DNA of 64,000 nt from Methanococcoides sp. AM1 (GTDB lineage: Archaea > Halobacteriota > Methanosarcinia > Methanosarcinales > Methanosarcinaceae), in the NCBI RefSeq assembly GCF_900774055.1, contig NZ_CAAGSW010000002.1:372001-436000 (forward strand). The letters run 5' to 3'. The position numbers and the translations under genes were made by a program. The notes beneath the pieces are model-generated. The model was not told the DNA's origin. It made no database searches and saw nothing but the letters and a program-made list of their open reading frames with translations. Below are positions 59,213-64,000 of this stretch, one piece after another; position 1 is the first letter of the stretch, and each line of letters starts with the position of its first letter.

Positions 59213-59408
59213 TGGCAGGATTCGTGTTCTTTATGCTATTCCTGATCTTTTTAGATCCGTACTAACATGGTATGATATTATAATGGTTGAAATCACTTAT
59301 ATATTAGGAATGACATGGTATCACAAACTTCAGAGTAGTTACGTTGAATTCGTATAATTATATTAGATCACACTTTTATTTTAGCCCGATAGGGAGGGAA
59401 ATCAAAAA

Positions 59409-60641
59409 TTGAGTCAGCCTTGTGTTAATATTGGCATGGTAGGTCATGTCGATCATGGGAAAACGACGCTTGTAAGCGCGTTATCTGGAGTATGGACCGA
59501 TACTCATAGTGAAGAGTTGAAGCGTGGTATTTCGATCAGGTTAGGGTATGCGGATACTACCTTCAGGAAATGTCCAACTTGCCCCGAACCCCAGTGCTAT
59601 ACTGTAGCCAAGAAATGTGAACACTGTGGTGAAAAGACCGAGGATATGAGGACCGTATCTTTTGTGGATTCCCCTGGTCACGAGACATTGATGGCCACAA
59701 TGCTTTCAGGTGCTGCTATCATGGATGGTGCTATCCTTGTGATCGCTGCGAACGAGGAATGCCCGCAGCCACAGACAAAAGAGCATCTTATGGCCTTGAA
59801 TATCATTGGTATCGAGAACATTGTTATCGTCCAGAACAAGATCGACCTTGTTCCAAAGGAGAAGGTCATCGAGCATTATCATCAGATCAAGGAGTTCGTA
59901 AAGGGAACAGTCGCTGAGAATGCACCTGTTGTTCCTATCTCTGCACAGCAGAACATCAATATCGATGTGCTGATCGATGCAATGAACGAAATGATCCCAA
60001 CGCCTGTGCAGAAACTTGACAAGCCTGCACACATGCTTATTGCAAGGTCCTTTGACATCAACAAGCCTGGATCATCTATCGATAAGATCGCAGGTGGGGT
60101 CATCGGTGGAACGCTTACAGCTGGTTCTTTGCATCCGGGTGATGAGCTTGAGATCCGTCCGGGACGCAAGGTGGAAAGCGAGAATGCTATTCACTGGGAG
60201 CCTATATTTACTACTATCAATATGATCGCTGCAGGAAGCGACAAGGTAGAAGAGGCAACTCCGGGAGGACTGCTTGCATTAGGTACAGGACTTGACCCAA
60301 GTATCACAAAGAGTGATTCACTCACAGGTCAGGTTGCAGGTGCACCTGATACATTACCTCCTACCCATGATTCATTCACTCTGGACCTTAAGCTTCTTGA
60401 ACGTGTGGTTGGTATTTCAGATGATGAACCGATCGAGATCGGTAAGATCAAGACCAGTGAACCACTGATGCTCAATGTTGGAACTGCTACTACTGTTGGT
60501 ATTGTAACAAGTGCCAGGGAAAATGTTGCTGAGACCAAGCTCAAGAGGCCGGTCTGTGCTGAAGTTGGCTCTATGGTTGCTATCAGCAGGCGTGTTGGTT
60601 CCCGTTGGAGGCTAATAGGCGTGGGAGTCATTAAGGCTTGA
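59409..60641 (+). CDS. Translation initiation factor aIF2 subunit gamma
   Basis: TTG 59409 after AGGGAGGGAAATC gives 410 aa starting [21 protein letters not shown]1 is GHVDHGKTT, switch I is [13 protein letters not shown]3 is DSPGHE, G4 is NKID and G5 is SAQQN, all diagnostic of eIF2-gamma GTPases. A zinc knuckle (CPTCPEPQC...CEHCG) typical of the gamma subunit follows G1. It brings initiator Met-tRNA to the ribosome. It heads an operon of information-processing genes; the PIN-domain gene overlaps its stop codon. Confidence 0.97.
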   Translation: MSQPCVNIGMVGHVDHGKTTLVSALSGVWTDTHSEELKRGISIRLGYADTTFRKCPTCPEPQCYTVAKKCEHCGEKTEDMRTVSFVDSPGHETLMATMLSGAAIMDGAILVIAANEECPQPQTKEHLMALNIIGIENIVIVQNKIDLVPKEKVIEHYHQIKEFVKGTVAENAPVVPISAQQNINIDVLIDAMNEMIPTPVQKLDKPAHMLIARSFDINKPGSSIDKIAGGVIGGTLTAGSLHPGDELEIRPGRKVESENAIHWEPIFTTINMIAAGSDKVEEATPGGLLALGTGLDPSITKSDSLTGQVAGAPDTLPPTHDSFTLDLKLLERVVGISDDEPIEIGKIKTSEPLMLNVGTATTVGIVTSARENVAETKLKRPVCAEVGSMVAISRRVGSRWRLIGVGVIKA

Positions 60642-61003
60642 AGGTTATAATAGATACGAACGGTTTAATGATACCAGTTCAGTTCAAGGTCGATATCTTC
60701 ACAGAACTAAAACGTCTGGGCTATGATGAGCTCATTGTTCCCCAGGCGGTCATAAATGAGATAAAGATCCTGGTCAAAAGGTATAAGGGTGAGAACAGAA
60801 CAGCGGCAAAGGTTGCACTATCATTATCAGACAGATGTACCATTGTTGAACGTACAGGAAGTGCTGATGATGTCATCCTTCAGCTGGCTCTTGATACAGG
60901 GGCGGCGGTTTTGACCAATGATGTCGGTTTGGTCAAACGTCTGAAGGAAGTGGATGTGACCGTTGTGCGTTTGCGCCAGAAGAGTCGTTTGGATATAACA
61001 TGA
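60638..61003 (+). CDS. PIN-domain protein, Fcf1/Utp23-like (COG1412)
   Basis: TTG 60638 overlaps the aIF2-gamma stop by 4 bases (TTGA). The 121-aa product opens [20 protein letters not shown], with the first PIN Asp in DTNGL, an internal acidic residue in [12 protein letters not shown], and [18 protein letters not shown] supplying the later Asp pair. COG1412 proteins are archaeal relatives of Fcf1, the 18S pre-rRNA factor, and are often next to aIF2-gamma. A role in rRNA processing is likely but not shown here. Confidence 0.9.
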   Translation: MKVIIDTNGLMIPVQFKVDIFTELKRLGYDELIVPQAVINEIKILVKRYKGENRTAAKVALSLSDRCTIVERTGSADDVILQLALDTGAAVLTNDVGLVKRLKEVDVTVVRLRQKSRLDIT

Positions 61004-61069
61004 TCATCATTTCATATTACAATTATAGTGGCAGTTTAGATTAATGCAGGGCATATTGGAGATCGAGAT

Positions 61070-61639
61070 ATGTATAAAAGGATGAAACTTGCGGACACGG
61101 TCCGTGTGGCTCCCCGCCTTTTGGGTGAGGATGTTGGGGTCAGTGTGAAGGATGCACTAAAGGAGAAACTTGAGGGCAGGGTCGATAAGACGCTTGGTGC
61201 AATTGTTGCGGTCACGGATATTGAAGAAGTTGGAGAAGGTCATATCCTTGTTGGTGACGGAGCGGTCTATTACGACGTTGTTTTCGATGCTATTGTGTTC
61301 ATCCCACAGCTTCAGGAAGTCATTGAAGGACTTGTAGTCGAGACAGTTGAATTCGGTGCTTTTGTTAGCATAGGTGCCATGGATGGTCTTTTACACGTAA
61401 GCCAGGTCACTGACGACTTCATGTCATATGATGGTAAGAACGGCAGGCTACTTAGCAAGAACGGAGATCGTACCCTTTCAGAAGGTGACAAGGTACGTGC
61501 TCGTATAGTTGCTGTAAGCACTAACGAAAGAGAGCCAAGGGACAGTAAGATCGGATTGACCATGCGCCAGCATGCTCTTGGAAGGCTGGAATGGCTGGAA
61601 GATGCACGCAAGCCAAAATCCGATGAATCTAATGAGTAA
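61070..61639 (+). CDS. rpo7: RNA polymerase subunit Rpo7 (E')
   Basis: The 189-aa protein starts MYKRMKLADTVRVAPRLLGE. Its N-terminal tip-associated domain contains IEEVGEGHILVGDGAVYYDV. A C-terminal S1/OB domain follows, with VVETVEFGAFVSIGAMDGLL and HVSQVTDDFMSYD. This is Rpo7, which with Rpo4 forms the stalk of archaeal RNA polymerase. The Spt4 gene begins 17 bp downstream, the classic archaeal order rpoE-spt4-DUF359-rps24e-rps27ae. Confidence 0.97.
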   Translation: MYKRMKLADTVRVAPRLLGEDVGVSVKDALKEKLEGRVDKTLGAIVAVTDIEEVGEGHILVGDGAVYYDVVFDAIVFIPQLQEVIEGLVVETVEFGAFVSIGAMDGLLHVSQVTDDFMSYDGKNGRLLSKNGDRTLSEGDKVRARIVAVSTNEREPRDSKIGLTMRQHALGRLEWLEDARKPKSDESNE

Positions 61640-61656
61640 ACCGGAGTGTATCTATA

Positions 61657-61842
61657 ATGGTAGATCAGGTATGTCGTGAATGTCACAGGTTGGTAACAGG
61701 TCAGACCTGTCCTGTCTGTGGTTCAAGCAATTTGAGCGCTGACTGGAGCGGACTTGTTATTATCGTGGATCCTCAGCGATCTAAGATCGCAGAGATGATC
61801 GGCGTGACAGTTGCCGACAAATATGCTTTGAAGGTGCGGTAA
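61657..61842 (+). CDS. spt4: Transcription elongation factor Spt4 (RpoE'')
   Basis: The 61-aa protein has two CxxC pairs in VCRECHRLVTGQTCPVCGSS, forming the zinc site. The conserved LSADWSGLVIIVDPQRSKIA and a C-terminal ADKYALKVR follow. It is the archaeal Spt4 partner of Spt5, which clamps RNA polymerase for processive elongation. It starts 17 bp after rpo7, and DUF359 starts 2 bp after its stop, so the genes are co-translated. Confidence 0.96.
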   Translation: MVDQVCRECHRLVTGQTCPVCGSSNLSADWSGLVIIVDPQRSKIAEMIGVTVADKYALKVR

Positions 61843-61844
61843 TT

Positions 61845-62426
61845 TTGGGTTTACAGATCCTTTTACCGGAGAGTCTTCGTCATCTTTTTCGGGAACCTTT
61901 TGGTATCCTGTATGAAGGTGCTGGCGGTGATGCCGTCAGAAGCTCGGTAAAGGATCTCGGGAATCCCACAAAACTTATATCTGTGGGTGATGTTACTACT
62001 TTCCACTTGCTCGAATCAAACATCATTCCAGATGTACTGATCGTGGACGACAGGACGAAAAGAGCACCGGCTTCCTCACAGGTCGTCGATGGTACGAAAC
62101 ATCAGGGATTTACTGAAATTTCAGTTGATAATCCTGCTGGTGTTATCTCCGAAGAATTGATCTCTGTGATAGGCGATGCAGTAGTGTCCGATCAGAATGT
62201 CCGGATATTCGTAAAAGGCGAAGAGGATCTTGCCGCTTTACCTGCGATGATGATGGCACCTATAGGTTCGGTTATCATGTATGGGCAACCGGATAAAGGT
62301 GTAATGCTTGTAAGGGTCACAGAATCCAAAAAAGCAGAAATAAAAGATCTATTTGATAAAATTCTTGAAAAACAAGATCATAAAGAACAGTTCAATAATG
62401 TGCGGAGGAAATTAAATGGATATTAA
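61845..62426 (+). CDS. GTP-dependent dephospho-CoA kinase (DUF359)
   Basis: TTG 61845 opens MGLQILLPESLRHLFREPFG; length 193 aa. The DUF359 pattern is visible: LISVGDVTTFHLLESNIIPD, VLIVDDRTKRAP, VDNPAGVISEELISVIGDAV, IFVKGEEDLAALPAMMMAP and GSVIMYGQPDKGVMLV. The family catalyses the last step of archaeal CoA synthesis with GTP. Its end overlaps the start of rps24e by 11 bp, and its place in this operon is conserved in archaea. Confidence 0.93.
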   Translation: MGLQILLPESLRHLFREPFGILYEGAGGDAVRSSVKDLGNPTKLISVGDVTTFHLLESNIIPDVLIVDDRTKRAPASSQVVDGTKHQGFTEISVDNPAGVISEELISVIGDAVVSDQNVRIFVKGEEDLAALPAMMMAPIGSVIMYGQPDKGVMLVRVTESKKAEIKDLFDKILEKQDHKEQFNNVRRKLNGY

Positions 62427-62754
62427 TATCACAGAAGATAAAAACAACGCACTTCTCAACAGAAGGGAAGTGAAGTTCGATGCTACATTTGAGGGTGCAA
62501 CACCTTCAAGGATCGATGTAAAGAACAGACTGGCTGCAATGCTTAACGTGCCACTTGAGCTCGTCATTCTCCAGAAGTTCGATAACAGCTACGGTATATC
62601 TGCAGCTGAAGGATACGCAAAGATCTACGAAGATGCAGATCGCATGAAGGTTGTAGAGAAGGAATATGTCCTTAAGAGGAACGAACTTCCAGAACCTGAA
62701 GTTGTCGAAGACGAAGCATCTGAAGAACCAGCTGAAGAAGCAGACAGTGAGTGA
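62416..62754 (+). CDS. rps24e: Ribosomal protein eS24
   Basis: ATG 62416 gives 112 aa: [20 protein letters not shown], then [20 protein letters not shown] and [20 protein letters not shown]. These are the conserved strands of archaeal/eukaryotic S24e. The C-terminus has a long acidic tail ([18 protein letters not shown]), which is unusual for an r-protein but seen in some archaeal versions. The gene overlaps the CoA-kinase gene and stops 5 bp before rps27ae. Confidence 0.96.
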   Translation: MDINITEDKNNALLNRREVKFDATFEGATPSRIDVKNRLAAMLNVPLELVILQKFDNSYGISAAEGYAKIYEDADRMKVVEKEYVLKRNELPEPEVVEDEASEEPAEEADSE

Positions 62755-62759
62755 TCATA

Positions 62760-62909
62760 ATGGCAGTTAAAGACTACTACAAAGTTACCGGCGATTCCAT
62801 CGAAAGGCTCAGGCAGTTCTGCCCACGCTGTGGCGATGGTGTATATCTTGCAGACCACAAGGACAGACTTACCTGTGGTAAATGCGGATACACTGAATTC
62901 AAGAAATAA
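62760..62909 (+). CDS. rps27ae: Ribosomal protein eS31 (S27ae)
   Basis: ATG 62760 to TAA 62909 encodes 49 aa: [20 protein letters not shown], then [20 protein letters not shown] and KCGYTEFKK. The four cysteines form the zinc ribbon of S27ae, which in eukaryotes is fused to ubiquitin. It is the usual last gene of this archaeal operon, followed at once by a terminator. Confidence 0.97.
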   Translation: MAVKDYYKVTGDSIERLRQFCPRCGDGVYLADHKDRLTCGKCGYTEFKK

Positions 62910-62921
62910 TTATATTCTAAT

Positions 62922-62958
62922 GCATCGCAACGTATGTTGTGATGCTTCCTTTTTAATT
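62922..62958 (+). terminator. Hairpin terminator after rps27ae
   Basis: GCATCGCAAC (62922-62931) and GTTGTGATGC (62936-62945) form a 10-bp stem with one G-T pair and a 4-nt loop. TTCCTTTTTAATTTC follows. Confidence 0.85.
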
Positions 62959-63035
62959 TCAATATATATTATCAAAGCATCCATCTTTAATCTGGATGTG
63001 TGTATCAACGCACCATTTTTAATAACTGGTCATCT

Positions 63036-63434
63036 TCAAGTTTCTTCAAGTCCTTTTTCCACTCTATAATTGTGGAGTGCAAGCTCTATGGTGGCATGGA
63101 GGCTGTTTTCTTCGAAAGGCTTGATAATATAGCCATAAGGTTTTGTCCTTTTAGCTCGGGCCAGTATCTTTTCATCGGAATATGCTGTAAGGTAGACTAC
63201 GGGAACATCGAAAAGCTGTCGGATCTGTTCAGCAGCTTCGACACCATCCATATCTCCTTTTAACATTATGTCCATCAAAACAAGATCCGGAAATGTGATC
63301 TCTGCTTTACTGATGGCTTCTTTTCCGGAAGATGCGATGCTGGGGACAAGGTATCCCATATTCTTCAGCATCTTCTTGATACCTAAGGCAACAATTTTTT
63401 CATCTTCTACGACCAGGATCTTAGTTTGAGTCAT
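63036..63434 (-). CDS. Response regulator (receiver domain only)
   Basis: I place the start at ATG 63434 (MTQTKILVVEDEKIVALGIK), preceded by GAGAGGG. The 132-aa receiver has the acidic pair EDE, the phosphoacceptor Asp in DLVLMDIMLKGDMDG, the Thr/Ser switch in VVYLTAYSDE, and Lys in PYGYIIKPFEENSLHATIEL. There is no output domain. The P-Y-G-Y-I-x-K-P-F pattern is that of receivers paired with HisKA_2 kinases; the kinase gene ends 11 bp upstream in the same operon. Confidence 0.93.
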   Translation of the reverse strand: MTQTKILVVEDEKIVALGIKKMLKNMGYLVPSIASSGKEAISKAEITFPDLVLMDIMLKGDMDGVEAAEQIRQLFDVPVVYLTAYSDEKILARAKRTKPYGYIIKPFEENSLHATIELALHNYRVEKGLEET

Positions 63435-63444
63435 TAATTCCCTC

Positions 63445-64000
63445 TCATATATCATATTTTTCTTCTGTAAATATTATTGTGAACTTTGTACCAGTCTCTT
63501 TATCAAGCGTGATCGTTCCATCGATCTGCTCGACCAGATTCGTCACAAGCTGAAGTCCAAGGGATTCGGTATCTCTGAAGTCAATATCTTCAGGTATTCC
63601 ACATCCGTTATCGCAGACAGTTAGTGTGAAGTCGTCTCCTGAATGCTTTATGTCTACTGATATAATCCCCTTCTCTCCTTTGTCTTTGAAAGCATACTTC
63701 AGTGAGTTTGAAACAAGTTCATTGATAATGATCCCTAGTGGCACTGCTGTATCCATGTTCAGGAAAATATCTTCCACTTTCAGATCAATTTTTATATCCC
63801 GGTCCCCGACAACGTATGACTGTGACAGGTAATTAATTAAATTCTTTGTATAGTCTGCAAAGTCAATGCTTTCCATATCCTCTGACTGGTATAGTTTTTC
63901 ATGAACAAGTGCCATTGTTCTGACCCTGTCCTGACTATCCCTGAAAGCTTCCTTTACCTTTTTATCCTTGAATTTATCAGATTCCAGGTATAGTAATGTG
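63445..64000 (-). CDS. Histidine kinase, HisKA_2/HATPase (5' end outside window)
   Basis: The minus-strand frame is open to the window's right edge. The visible part begins at the end of the HisKA_2 dimerisation helices (LLYLESDKFKDKKVKEAFRD), then SQDRVRTMALVHEKLYQSED. The ATPase domain follows: PLGIIINELVSNSLKYAFKD (N box), VCDNGCGIPEDIDFRDTESL and GLQLVTNLVEQIDGTITLDK. The His-containing motif and any sensor domain lie outside. The single-domain response regulator follows, so the two form a two-component pair typical of methanosarcinal archaea. Confidence 0.93.
   Translation of the reverse strand, partial: TLLYLESDKFKDKKVKEAFRDSQDRVRTMALVHEKLYQSEDMESIDFADYTKNLINYLSQSYVVGDRDIKIDLKVEDIFLNMDTAVPLGIIINELVSNSLKYAFKDKGEKGIISVDIKHSGDDFTLTVCDNGCGIPEDIDFRDTESLGLQLVTNLVEQIDGTITLDKETGTKFTIIFTEEKYDI

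Noticed and set aside
59130-59357. 75-aa frame after the second COG1361 gene
   Set aside because: It overlaps the coding end and the terminator hairpin, and its product is not protein-like.

Overview
The window is archaeal and most resembles a methanogen of the family Methanosarcinaceae; I infer a methylotrophic genus such as Methanolobus or Methanococcoides and cannot fix the genus. The support is an archaeal translation/transcription operon (aIF2-gamma, Rpo7, Spt4, S24e, S27ae), an F420-linked FrhB-type iron-sulfur protein, surface proteins of the COG1361 type, membrane-anchored CobN-like proteins, and in-frame UAG codons inside two conserved gene families. In-frame UAG is what pyrrolysine-using methanogens show. 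Nearly all other genes I call end in TAA or TGA.

Layout. (1) 1-1915: sugar nucleotidyltransferase (cut by the window edge), a membrane-anchored OB-fold protein and a lipoprotein FKBP prolyl isomerase, all on the minus strand. (2) 2479-9743: an operon for a polytopic DUF2162 membrane protein, an ExbB/TolQ-like channel, an ExbD-like DUF2149 protein and a giant extracytoplasmic CobN-like protein whose N-terminus carries a nearly perfect 399-bp tandem duplication. (3) 9957-11117: an FrhB-like protein with a YHS-type metal domain and an in-frame UAG.

(4) About 11181-36858: a candidate 25.7-kb integrative element in a tRNA-Ala gene. The intact tRNA lies at the right end (36846-36917). A copy of its 3' end, still followed by CCA, lies at the left end (11181-11197) next to a tyrosine integrase. 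The element holds a RelBE-like toxin-antitoxin pair, a SEC-C protein, an ISH3-like insertion sequence, degraded genes, a three-gene ABC-three-component (ABC-3C) type conflict operon (REase-like effector, winged-helix middle protein, Rad50-like ATPase), a run of very small overlapping genes leading to a P4-type primase-helicase, a CHASE histidine kinase, an octaheme cytochrome with membrane and copper-export partners, an ABC1/UbiB kinase, and a strict 48-bp tandem repeat array just inside the right end.

(5) 37094-64000: core chromosome. It carries tRNA-Ile, a winged-helix regulator, an aconitase-family large subunit, LarB-LarC, a giant TPR protein with exact 999-bp super-repeats, a U32 peptidase, Maf, DUF427, a rubredoxin-TPP enzyme fusion, a double-CDGSH protein and MscS. 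Next comes a MarR/MMPL/COG1361 export operon, with an in-frame UAG in marR, then the aIF2-gamma to S27ae operon, and a response regulator/histidine kinase pair cut by the right edge.
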